Positions 31,380-41,223 of a DNA stretch of 64,000 nucleotides are shown piece by piece (position 1 is the first letter of the stretch; each line of letters opens with the position of its first letter). Position numbers and translations under genes: made by a program. Source of the DNA: Dipteris shenzhenensis (taxonomy: Eukaryota; Polypodiophyta; Polypodiopsida; Gleicheniales); NCBI GenBank assembly GCA_047967505.1, contig CM106541.1; one strand, written 5' to 3'. A model generated the notes under the pieces. The model was not told where the DNA came from and ran no database searches. It saw nothing but the letters and a program-made list of their open reading frames with translations.

Positions 31380-34300
31380 TCAAAAGCAAAGAAAAACTAT
31401 TTCCAGGCATGACTGAGGAAGATCTCCTTGATGGCAAGCATCATAGATAGATTGCCGTAGGGAGAGTCTGAAATATTCATAAGATTGCAAGAACGGATTC
31501 CCAAAATATCGCATGTTGTGATCCTGCCATATGGTCCAAAAAGCCCAATATCTGACCCAGTTCAAAAATAAAGAGTAATGGACCAGGGTTGCAGGAAGTC
31601 TGCCAAAAAGCCAAAAATGTTTCCCAAAAGGAGAGTTAGGGAAACGAAGGCGAAGCGACATGGAAATTTTGCATAGGAAGGTCTTAGTGTTGGAACACAT
31701 CCAAAACAAATGAGGCACCGTTTCAGAAGGGGCCATGCATCGAAGACAAGAAGCAGATGCAATCCTTCGTTGAGCCAGAGTGACCCCCACGGATAAGGTT
31801 CCTATAAGACAACGCCATAGGAAAAGCTTTTGCTTGAGAGGCAATTTGCTTCTCCATAAATTGCGGAGATTCTTTCGCCAAGCAAGTGATTTTGCCATAT
31901 GCCAAAGAGAATTAGCATGTAAGTGAATCCATGGTGACGGCTGGAGGAAAGAGTATGTCGTGCTAACCGTTAGGTTAGGAAGAGTAACAGGACGAGAATT
32001 TGAGCCCACCGGGTGTAACTGCCAATCATATAATCGGTCCCTGTTAGATAAAGGAGGGATGGGAAGAAAAGGCTGCAGTAATTCAGCAATTTTTCCCCAA
32101 ATAAACCTGTGATGCATGGCTAGTGGATAAGAAGCCATGGCTTGAGGGAAGGAAAGCATATGACCAGTAGCATCAACAACGTCATTTATACACCTGATCC
32201 CCAATTTGCTGAGATTATAGGCCCGAATCGGCTCTTGGAGGGCCAATGGAGGATCAAAAACAGCACTCCAATAAATACTTTCTTGCCGAAGGGAATTGGC
32301 ATGAGATAAAACGGAAGGGGCCCAATGAGCATGCGAAAGGACCTGTTGCCAATCGCTAATAAGTGAAGTAGCAAAAGGGCAACCCGGGATAGAGCCTACA
32401 AATCTGCCCAAAATGACCTCCCAAAAATCAGTGATCCATGCACCATGTGCAGTAGTACGTAAGGACGTGCACATGGTTGCAAGCATATGAGTCCATGGCT
32501 GCTTCTGACGAAAAAAGGTGAGTAGAAGAGGAATTTTCCTGGCCAAGACATAGTGCGCAATATTCAGCACATTCAATCCACCGTGCATCCTTGGGGAACA
32601 GACTTTTGTCATCCTCATAAGTCTTAGAGCTTTAGCAGAAGACTTTGTTTTCCATAACAGTTCCATAGCGTGAGACATAAAGGCAGAAATGTCTTGAGAA
32701 GTCCAGTGCATCAAAGGCAAATAATACTGAACATAAGCCATAATAATCGACTGGACAATCCGGAGCCTAACATGGAGTGGCCAAGTGGAGAGCTTCCAAT
32801 AATGGAGTTTGGCATGAAGCTTATCAAAAATCCACTTTAACTGTTGTTTCCTAGTGATGTGCCAGCCAATAGGGTGACCAAGATGGCGGACCACATCACA
32901 GGGCTGCATAATGTGCCCAGGCCACAGAAGAGTATGCCAATCATATGAATGCAAAGGTATGAGGCTAGATTTATCGAAATTAACATTCATGCCAGCAGCC
33001 AAGCCATATGAAGAAAGAGTGTCCATAATAGTCTTCAACTGCTGTGGAGAATTATGTTGCATAAAAAAGGAATCATCTGCATAGGCCTGAGCAATAAAGG
33101 AAGGGGCTCCAGGAATCTGAAGACCAGTAAGAAGACCTTGTGCGGTAAGATGATCCAAATATGAGAGAAGTGGGTGAGTGGCAATGGCATATAACAGGGC
33201 ACTGAGTGGACATCCTTGTCGAACCGAACGACCCAAGGACCAAGATTGCGAGAGATGATTTCCAAGGATGCATTGGGCTGTAGAGCCAGCATATAAACAG
33301 AAGATGACATTAGCCATTTTTGGCCCGAAGCCCATCTTAGCCATTGTTTGTGAGATAAAATCCCAGTTGACCGTGTCAAAAGCTTTGGCAAAGTCCACTT
33401 GCATAATAAAAACATCCTGTTCAGAATATTTTGCATATTCAATAGCCATGAGAGCATTGCCAATATTATCATGAATCTGCCTCCGAGGGACGAAACCATA
33501 TTGCAAAGGATGCAAGCCCTCATAAAGCACTTGATGAAGACGGTGCAGTAGCATTTTAGCAAAGAGTTTGTAAACAACATGCATCAATGTGATGGGCCTC
33601 CAATCCATAAGATGCTCACACAATTTCCGCTTGGGAATGAGTTTAACTATGCCATGCTTCCATGAGGAGGGGAGTATTCCTGTGTGCCAAGAGTTATTAA
33701 TCATTTGTAGGATGACACCTTTAAGATCCTCCCAAAAGTGTAAGAAAAACTCCACTGTGAGACCATCATACCCCGGAGCCTTACCAGGGCTAAGATGAGA
33801 CAAGGCATCATCAAGCTCCTTATCAGTGAAAGGCATATCCAGTTTGAGAGCTTCCTGTGGGTTGATAATGGGATGCACTTGATGCAAAAAAGTCTCCCGA
33901 GCTTGTAACTCTTGCAAAGAAGTAGTATTAGGGGGTGCAAACAGCTTCTGAAAATAAGAAAAGCATTCATGTTGAAGCTCTGAGAAAGACCGAGTCCATT
34001 CCCCATCCCGTTTGCGGACTCTGAGGCAAGATGTCTTTCTCTTGAAAGCATGTAACCCTTGAAAAAAGGATTTAGAAGAGCATCCTTTATCCAAAAATTG
34101 AGTCATCCTTGCCCGAACCTGCCACTTGGCCAATTTACGTCGGTCATTAGCTTGCAAAAGAGCTTTTGACTGAGCGAGAGTGTCCATTTGTTGGGAAGAA
34201 AGGGGCTGCATCTGAAAAAGTGCAGTCAAAGATTGAACCACTGCTTTAGCATGCCGAACTTTAGCTCTCCAATCAAGCATAAAATGACTCCCATATTCAT

Positions 34301-34415
34301 GTATGGCATGCTGAAGCCTGTCCACAAGGCGTTGCCATGCAAAATTACTGTCATAATGGACATGTGCTGCAAGAGGAATTATGGCATGTCGGATCAACTG
34401 TTGAAAATGTGCATG
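31380..34415 (-). CDS. LINE-2 ORF2 protein, RT and C-terminal domain (partial)
   Basis: Open from the TAG at 34418-34416 to 31380, about 1010 codons. There is no natural ATG start, because the frame continues upstream into the endonuclease. Counting from the codon at 34397: SPGKAPGYDGLTVEFF near 203-218 (RT domain 0/1), a PRRQIHDNIGNA block near 304, catalytic VDFAKAFDTVNW near 334-345, RQGCPLSALLY near 393-403, and YADD at 439-442. A C-terminal zinc-binding-like segment near residue 890 (CLRCMAPSETVPHLFWMC) and an aromatic-rich tail follow. This is the enzyme part that copies LINE RNA at the target site; without its endonuclease it cannot act alone. Confidence 0.9.
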   Translation of the reverse strand, partial: HAHFQQLIRHAIIPLAAHVHYDSNFAWQRLVDRLQHAIHEYGSHFMLDWRAKVRHAKAVVQSLTALFQMQPLSSQQMDTLAQSKALLQANDRRKLAKWQVRARMTQFLDKGCSSKSFFQGLHAFKRKTSCLRVRKRDGEWTRSFSELQHECFSYFQKLFAPPNTTSLQELQARETFLHQVHPIINPQEALKLDMPFTDKELDDALSHLSPGKAPGYDGLTVEFFLHFWEDLKGVILQMINNSWHTGILPSSWKHGIVKLIPKRKLCEHLMDWRPITLMHVVYKLFAKMLLHRLHQVLYEGLHPLQYGFVPRRQIHDNIGNALMAIEYAKYSEQDVFIMQVDFAKAFDTVNWDFISQTMAKMGFGPKMANVIFCLYAGSTAQCILGNHLSQSWSLGRSVRQGCPLSALLYAIATHPLLSYLDHLTAQGLLTGLQIPGAPSFIAQAYADDSFFMQHNSPQQLKTIMDTLSSYGLAAGMNVNFDKSSLIPLHSYDWHTLLWPGHIMQPCDVVRHLGHPIGWHITRKQQLKWIFDKLHAKLHYWKLSTWPLHVRLRIVQSIIMAYVQYYLPLMHWTSQDISAFMSHAMELLWKTKSSAKALRLMRMTKVCSPRMHGGLNVLNIAHYVLARKIPLLLTFFRQKQPWTHMLATMCTSLRTTAHGAWITDFWEVILGRFVGSIPGCPFATSLISDWQQVLSHAHWAPSVLSHANSLRQESIYWSAVFDPPLALQEPIRAYNLSKLGIRCINDVVDATGHMLSFPQAMASYPLAMHHRFIWGKIAELLQPFLPIPPLSNRDRLYDWQLHPVGSNSRPVTLPNLTVSTTYSFLQPSPWIHLHANSLWHMAKSLAWRKNLRNLWRSKLPLKQKLFLWRCLIGTLSVGVTLAQRRIASASCLRCMAPSETVPHLFWMCSNTKTFLCKISMSLRLRFPNSPFGKHFWLFGRLPATLVHYSLFLNWVRYWAFWTIWQDHNMRYFGNPFLQSYEYFRLSLRQSIYDACHQGDLPQSCLEIVFLCF

Positions 34416-34617
34416 CTACAGATAGCCTTTATTGATATGTTTCATCCGAATGGAATGCAAGGGCATGTCATCCCAGGGCTGACCAAACTGAATGTGCAGC
34501 CATAAAGGAGCATGGTCAGAGAGACCAAGGGAATGATCAATCTCAATATGAAGGCAGAAATCTGTATATTGCTGAGCCTGCAGTAAATACCATCTATCTA
34601 GGCGAGCCCAGTAGTTA
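34416..34617 (-). pseudogene. LINE-2 endonuclease C-terminal remnant
   Basis: The same frame upstream of the TAG reads ARLDRWYLLQAQQYTDF and LSDHAPLWLHI. S-D-H is the last motif of APE-type endonucleases. Everything before it is lost at the microsatellite boundary. Confidence 0.8.
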
Positions 34618-34698
34618 ACACACACACACACACACACATATACATATATGTATATATACATATATGTATATACACATATATGTATATATACATATATG

Positions 34699-34740
<42 letters not shown>

Positions 34741-34769
34741 TATATGTATATATACATATATGTATATGC

Positions 34770-34809
<40 letters not shown>

Positions 34810-34861
34810 ATATATGTACATCTATGTACATATACATATATATATATATGTATATATATGC
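34618..34861. repeat. Microsatellite on the 5' side of LINE-2
   Basis: (AC)n, TATACATATATG units and (GT)n. Its last 90 bp (34773-34860, with ACATCTATGTACATATAC) repeat 31172-31268 on the other side of LINE-2. Confidence 0.9.
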
Positions 34862-35250
34862 TAGTCATTTTGCAAAGTAGCTATAGCGATGTGGTTTTGA
34901 AATGCTACTCTTGTTTCATCTGGTTGGCAGATAAAACAGACCATTTGAGGAAAGTGAAGACACAAATTCTGACAAATAGCTTAGTGAGTGCTGTTTTTAT
35001 TTTTCGCTTTCTTCCACAATTGAATAGTTTATCTCATTTACAGCACTATTTCATGTTGTTTCTACTATCTTTCTAGAAACTAGTGCTTGCTTCTAATGTT
35101 GGATATCAGTGGTGATTGTTGTAGGCTTCTTCCTTGTGGATTGGGCAAGCCAAGAGTTGAAACCTGAGCTTGGAGTCCTCCTTTTTGTTGTCTACCTTGT
35201 ACATATGCTCTTGAGTCTTGTATCTAGGTCCTAGGTTTTCACTGAGTTAC
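34862..35250. other. Unique island, nothing recognised
   Basis: About 390 bp of ordinary AT-rich sequence without coding potential or known motifs. Confidence 0.6.
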
Positions 35251-35323
35251 ATGTATATATACATATATACATATATATATATATGTATGTATGTATGTAT
35301 ATGTATATATACATATATGTATA

Positions 35324-35364
<41 letters not shown>

Positions 35365-35396
35365 ATATATATACATATATGTATACATGTATGTAT

Positions 35397-35436
<40 letters not shown>

Positions 35437-35558
35437 ATGTATACATATATGTAACATATATGTATACATATATGTAACATATATGTATGTATACACACAC
35501 ACACACACACACATAGATATATATGTATATATATACATATATGTATACATGTATGTAT

Positions 35559-35598
<40 letters not shown>

Positions 35599-35742
35599 AT
35601 GTATACATATATGTAACATATATGTATACATATATGTAACATATATGTATGTATACACACACACACACACATAGATATATATGTATATATATACATATAT
35701 GTAACATATATGTATGTATACACACACACACACACATATACA

Positions 35743-35775
<33 letters not shown>

Positions 35776-36230
35776 GTATGTATATATGTATACATATACG
35801 TATATGTATACGTATATGTATATATATACATATACGTATACATACATATACGTATATATATACATATACGTATACATACATGTATATATATACATACATA
35901 TATACATGTATATATATACGTATATGTATACATATACATATATATATACACGTATATGTATACATATACGTATATATATACGTATATGTATACATATATA
36001 CATACATATATGTATACATGTATGTATATATATAGACATACATATATGTACATATATGTACATATATATACATATATATATATGTATATATATACATACA
36101 TATATGTATATATAGTTATATATATACATATACATACATATATGTATATATATGTATGTATATACATATACATACATATATGCATATATATGTATGTATA
36201 TATATACATACATATATGTATATATAAGTA
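35251..36230. repeat. TATACATA/ATACGTAT microsatellite
   Basis: Includes two near-identical 160-bp blocks (about 35374-35500 and 35550-35660) with GTAACATATATG and (CA)n, runs of CATA, and ATACGTATAT units. Confidence 0.93.
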
Positions 36231-36533
36231 TACATTCAACTTTACTCTCAACAAACGGGAGGTCCGTGGGGTAAAAAGGGATGACTAAAACAACACCTAG
36301 TGTTGGTTACATACATATATGTATGTATATGTATATATATTTATATATATACATATACATACATATATGTATATATATGTATGTATATACATATACATAC
36401 ATATATGCATATATATGTATGTATATATATACATACATATATGTATATATAAGTATACATTCAACTTTACTCTCAACAAACGGGGGGTCCGTGGGGTAAA
36501 AAGGGATGACTAAAACAACACCTAGTGTTGGTT
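36083..36533. repeat. 225-bp tandem duplication (microsatellite plus 78-bp unique part)
   Basis: The 78-bp segment 36231-36308 (TACATTCAAC to GTGTTGGTT) recurs at 36456-36533 with one visible change (CGGGAGG against CGGGGGG). The microsatellite in front of each copy is also alike, including GCATATATATG, giving a period of 225 bp. Confidence 0.88.
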
Positions 36534-36643
36534 CCTTGTCCCTAAAGGGTGAAGCTGCAGTAGCTGATGGGTACAAAGGATCTAGAATCCTTTCTTTTCC
36601 ATCAGCAGCGAAGAGCCCTACCGACCTTGTTTTACCTTCCTTT
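36456..36643 (+). repeat. Left arm of inverted duplication, first part
   Basis: Reverse complement of 49494-49678 with a few mismatches (for example CCTAAAGGG against CCTGATGGG). The arm continues at 48568-48606 beyond Copia-1. It carries the CCTTT target (36639-36643) at its end. The origin of the arm sequence is unknown. Confidence 0.9.
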
Positions 36644-36837
36644 TGATGAGAACAAGGAGCAGAAGCAAGAGGGAGAGAGAGAGTGGAAGGAGAGAGAGCA
36701 CAAGTTTTGTGGGAAGCAAAAAGTCTATTGTGTGACTTCCCTTATTGCCTTTTATACAAAGAATAGATAAGGTGATGACGTCGCAGTATAAGTACCACTT
36801 ATACAAGGAATAGCACATTGTGCCTTTATCCCCAACA
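36644..36837 (-). repeat. 3' LTR of Copia-1
   Basis: 194 bp from TGATGAGAAC to ATCCCCAACA, repeated at 48369-48562. The next bases on the plus strand, ATCTCCCACTTAAAGG, are the complement of its purine-rich tract. Confidence 0.94.
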
Positions 36838-36933
36838 ATCTCCCACTTAAAGGCAATGTGCCCAAAAAAGAGGAAGAAGTGTACATAAAAGAAACATATA
36901 CACAAAATACAATAGAATCTCAACATGAGAAAC

Positions 36934-39924
36934 TCAGCCAACACCCATCTGTACTCTGCAATGTGCAAAGCGTTGCGGGTTAAGACTCTTGGTCAAAAGA
37001 TCTGCAGGATTGTCATGAGTGTGCACTTTGACAAGCCGAATGCGCTTATCCTCAAGTATTTGTCTGATAAAATGATATTTCACCTCAATGTGTTTCGTTT
37101 TGGCATGAAACACAGGATTCCGTGCTAGCTGAATAGCACGCTAACTATCACAATGCAAAATAGGAACCTCTCCTGATAAACCAATATCTCCCACTAGACG
37201 AGATAACCATATGGATTCTTTGCACGCCTCTGTGGCTGCAACATATTCTGCCTTTGTGGTAGATAAAGCAATGCATTTTTGCAACCGAGAGATCCATGAA
37301 ATAGCACCACCACCTAAGGTGAAAGCATATCCTGAAGTAGACTTTCTTTGGTCTACACATCCTGCAAAATCTGAGTCTGTGAACCCATGAAAATCCATAT
37401 TGAAACGCTGCAAAACCTTGCCAATGTATTCCTTCTGAGACAAATAGAGCAATTTCTGATTTCTGTCCCGTATGATACGCATCCCTAAGATGTGATTTGC
37501 ATCACCAAGATCCTTCATATCAAAGGTCTTATGCAATCCCATTTTCAGTGCATCAATCTCATACCGAGATTTGCCTGCAATAAGCATGTCATCAACATAA
37601 ATGATGAGCAAAATAAGGCTACCATCCTTTGCTTTCTTGGTATAGAGACAATGATCAACATCACTTCTCCTAAACCCCTGAGATTGCATGAAAGTATGTA
37701 ATTTGAAGTACCACTCCCTTGGAGCTTGCTTCAGCCCATATAAGCTCTTTTTCAGCTTGCATACCAACTTTTCTTTGCCTTCACTGACAAACCCTTCTGG
37801 CTGTACCATAAAAATTTCCTCATGAAGATCACCATGAAGAAACGCAGTTTTGACATCCATCTGACACAAGTCCATGTCCTCATGTGCAACCAATGCCAAA
37901 ACAGCCCTCAATGTTGTCATTTTCACCACAGGGGAAAAGATTTCATCAAAGTCAATGCCCTTCTGTTGCTTGAACCCCTTGGCAACCAATCTTGCCTTGT
38001 ATTTGTTCTCAGCATTAGGAGTGACCTTGATTTTATAGACCCATTTGCATGGTAAGGCATTCTTTCCAGTTGGTAGTTTCACCAAATCCCATGTCTTATT
38101 TTTGATAAGAGAATCCATTTCTGAATGCATGGCCTTCTCCCACTTTCTCTTATCATGCCTTCTCATTGCTTCCTGATAGCATGAAGGCTCACCACAATCT
38201 GTCAACATGACAACATCAGCCACATAGTTCTGTCCTCGAACAAACCTATCAGGAGGTTTGGATACTCTGGTGGATCTCCTTACCCAAACATCTTGATTGG
38301 TTGGCTGTTCAGCCTGCATATCAGCCATATTATGTGGTTGTACCACCTCTTCTGGCTGTGCTACATCACCAAGGTGTGGCTCTATCTGTGGCATATCAAA
38401 GGCAATTTGATTAGGCTGATTCTCAGCCTCTATTCCCTGTGCATTAGGGACATTTGCAACAGCACCTTGCTGCATATTATTGGGCATATTTTGCTGTCTA
38501 TTCACAATGATTTCTTCAAAGACAACCTTCTTATTTTCTAATTTTTGTGAGGGCTGCCTGTGCATGCTTTCCTCATGAAAAATCACGTCATTGCTGCGTA
38601 TAATCTTCCTTCCAACGGGATCCCACAATCTATACCCCATTTCACCACTATCACCATATCCAATAAAGATGCATCTATTTGACATTGGTTGGAGTTTGTT
38701 GCGCTGATCTTTTCGTACGTGCACATACGCATCACAGCCAAACACTCTCAAGTGTTTATATGAGGGTGGCTTGCCATACCACTGTTCCTCAGGTACTTTA
38801 CCATCCAACCGCTTATTCGGTGACCTATTGATGACATGAATGGCTGTTTGAACAGCCTCTGCCCAAAAACCATAGGGTAAGGCAGCATGAGACAGCATAC
38901 TACGGACTCTATCTTGAATAGTCTGATTTGTTCGCTCTGCAACTCCATTCTGTTGAGGATTATGAGGGCTTGTGAATTCCCTCTTTATCCCCTTTTTGTC
39001 ACAAAATTCCTGAAATATTTTGGAGACATATTCTCCTCCATTATCAGAGCGTAAGCATTTCAACTTCTTGCCTGTCTGATTTTCAACCAAGGCAATAAAC
39101 TTTTGAAATGCATAAAAAACTTCATCCTTCCTCTTGATGAAATAGACCCACACTTTCCTTGTGGCATCATCTATAAATGTAACAAAGTATGCATGACCAC
39201 CCATAGACAACTGAGGCATTTGACATACATCACTATGTACCAAATCTAAGGGTGTCAATCTTTGTTGCAATGTCACTTTATGTGGTGACTGTGAATGCTT
39301 ACCAAAAATGCAATGCTCACAATGCTTAAATTCTGAAAATTTCAGAGACGGTAAATAACCCAATTGAGACAGTGCTTGCATTCCTTTAACACTCATGTGT
39401 CCTAACCGGCCATGCCACAATGAAACCTTTGGCACCTCAGTTACGGCAACCACATGATTCTTTACATCAGAAACATGCAAAGCATACAAAGTATCACACT
39501 TATACCCCTTTGCAATGACTCTGGCTCCCTTGGTTATCTTCCACCTACTATCACCAAACACAGTGTAGTAGCCTTGATCATCCAATTGACCAGTACTAAC
39601 CAAGTTCTTTTTAAGCTTTGGCACATGCCTAACATCATGTAGCATAAAATGTGTGCCATCAGCAAATACAAGTTTCACATCTCCAATCCCTTCAATAGAG
39701 CATGCATAATTGTTTCCAAGATGCACACCCCCCTATGAACCACCATTATGTGAGCAAAACCACTCCCTGTGTGGTGTTACATGGAAAGAAGCACCCGAAT
39801 CAATGATCCAAGTGGTCATATCACTATCATCATCAGTGATCAAAGCATGTGCATCAAGTGATGAAACAAAAAGAATGTCATCCTCACTCTCATGAGTGAC
39901 CGCATTAATCTCTTCAAACTTCAC
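36934..39924 (-). pseudogene. Copia-1 Pol: protease, integrase, RT, RNase H
   Basis: One frame broken only by TAG stops near 39735 and 37142. In order: protease active site WIIDSGASFHVT; GAG-pre-integrase (SLWHGRLGHMSVKGM, H and C residues through CEHCIFGKH); integrase core with HSDVCQMP, LRSDNGGEYV and PQQNGVAERTN (DDE). RT has KARLVAKGFKQQKGIDFDE, MDVKTAFLHGDL and IIYVDDMLIAG. RNase H has GFTDSDFAGCVDQRKSTSGY, ALSTTKAEYVAATEACKE, and after the last stop a tail to about 36934. Compared with Copia-2 about 100 residues between RT and RNase H are missing in frame (LQRFNMD joins FHGFTDSDF). Confidence 0.92.
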
Positions 39925-39975
39925 ACCACTGTTACTGCTCTCTGCATGTTGCTTGCCTTTATCATTTTTGGCATC

Positions 39976-40761
39976 CTAATTGTTGTTGCTGCCCTTCTTT
40001 TGCTCCTTTTTCAACTTAAAGCAATCTTTCTTCATGTGCCCCTTCTTTCCACAATGAAAGCACTCAATGTCCTTCTTAGGACGTGACTTACTGCGGGATT
40101 TGTTCCTTTGGCTGTCATTACCTCTATGCTGAGGTCTTCCCCTTGTGTTAAGGGCAGTGGAAGACTTACTAGAAGCATTATTCTTCCTATTCATCTCCTC
40201 CATGAGGAGCTGGCTCTCAACATCTGCATACACAAGAATAGGATTTGAATTGCTCAAAGCTGTCCTGAAAATATCCCAACTCTCAGGAATAGTACAAAGC
40301 AAGAAAGTTGCTTTAAACTCATCATCAATGTTGAATTTCTGATTTGCTAACTGCTTGATGATAGAGTTAAACTCATTTAGGTGCACACTCATAGTCATGC
40401 CCTCCTTCATCCTGAGATCCATGAGCTTCTTGAGCCAATAAACCTTGCTTGCTGCACTTTGTTGAGCATACAAATCTTCCAACCTTCTCCACATATCCCA
40501 TGCAGTGTCCTCATTCTCAACATTGAACAAGAGCACATCTGAAATAGAAAGCATAATTGTGGAACGTGCCAATTCATCAACACTTTCCCAATCATCATCA
40601 GACATATTACTTGGCTTCACCCCCTTTTCCTTGATAGGACGGGCTTGGTGCTTTTGAAGAAGCACATTGTAGCACTGCTTTTGCCAAATGGCAAAGTTGT
40701 GTGCTCCTTCTAACTTCTTGATGTTAAGAAGTGAACCACCTTCACTCCCACTTGAAGCCAT
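39976..40761 (-). CDS. Copia-1 Gag
   Basis: About 261 residues from the ATG at 40761 (MASSGSEGGSLLNIKKLEGA), chosen because Copia-2's Gag starts the same way; an upstream in-frame codon at 40785 is less likely. Copia-type Gag core (ARSTIMLSISDVLLFNVENE, then LEDLYAQQSAASKVYWLKKL) and zinc knuckle CFHCGKKGHMKKDC near the end. The TAG at 39976 separates it from Pol (next stop-free frame from 39924) and may be a readthrough-like or decay stop. It forms the particle shell. Confidence 0.85.
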   Translation of the reverse strand: MASSGSEGGSLLNIKKLEGAHNFAIWQKQCYNVLLQKHQARPIKEKGVKPSNMSDDDWESVDELARSTIMLSISDVLLFNVENEDTAWDMWRRLEDLYAQQSAASKVYWLKKLMDLRMKEGMTMSVHLNEFNSIIKQLANQKFNIDDEFKATFLLCTIPESWDIFRTALSNSNPILVYADVESQLLMEEMNRKNNASSKSSTALNTRGRPQHRGNDSQRNKSRSKSRPKKDIECFHCGKKGHMKKDCFKLKKEQKKGSNNN

Positions 40762-40916
40762 GTCTGAGCAAATAAAAAACAGCAAAAGCCAAATAAAATA
40801 GCAACCAAAATTTGTTCTCTACAGGAGAGAGCTTGCAGCCAATATACCTTCCACCTTTGAACGCATAAATAGTCCCAAAACTGTAATAAATTTCCTGCAC
40901 CACTATGACTCCAAAA
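40762..40916 (-). other. Copia-1 leader, part next to Gag
   Basis: Short piece of leader between Gag and the Copia-2 insertion. The rest is at 47107-48356. Confidence 0.8.
40912..40916. repeat. Left TSD of Copia-2 (CAAAA)
   Basis: CAAAA directly before the Copia-2 LTR equals CAAAA at 47102-47106 after the other LTR. Confidence 0.93.
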
Positions 40917-41119
40917 TGAGAGGGAAAGAATGGGGGAGTGGAACGATGATGAGAGAGAGAGAGAGGGGGAGACACAAAAGTGTGGGTGTGTAAAGTGTTG
41001 AGCCACACCACAAACTCATAGGTTTTATTAGGATTAGGCTTTCACCCTATGACTGTCTTAAGACAGTCATAGGTGTCATAACTTTAACAAAAGGGTGGCA
41101 ATGTGCCTTTACCCCAACA
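40917..41119 (-). repeat. 3' LTR of Copia-2
   Basis: 203 bp from TGAGAGGGAAAG to TTACCCCAACA; matches 46856-47101 apart from a duplication in the latter. Followed on the plus strand by ACCTCCCACCTAAAGG, complement of the purine tract. Confidence 0.92.
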
Positions 41120-41223
41120 ACCTCCCACCTAAAGGCCAATGTGCCTAAAGGGGAGAAAAGAATAAAATTACAGCAATATACAGTTACTGTATACAAGACC
41201 ATAAAATAAGAATGGTCTCATCC

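Larger units (their letters stand above)
31295..34617 (-). mobile_element. LINE-2: 5'-truncated non-LTR retrotransposon
   Basis: A minus-strand element ending in a 12-base poly(A) (T-run at 31295-31306 on the plus strand). Its 5' end is cut at about 34617 inside the endonuclease domain. It sits inside a TATACATG/(AC)n microsatellite, so its target duplication cannot be resolved. Apart from one TAG at 34418-34416 the remaining reading frame is open for about 1070 codons, so it is fairly young. Confidence 0.9.

Noticed and set aside
34618-34861. Target duplication of LINE-2
   Set aside because: (AC)n lies on both sides, but in a microsatellite this is expected anyway, so no duplication can be claimed.
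34416-36288. Frames rich in Y/I/H/T in the microsatellites around LINE-2 and up to the inverted duplication
   Set aside because: Simple-repeat artefacts; only the short endonuclease remnant at 34416-34617 is real coding text.
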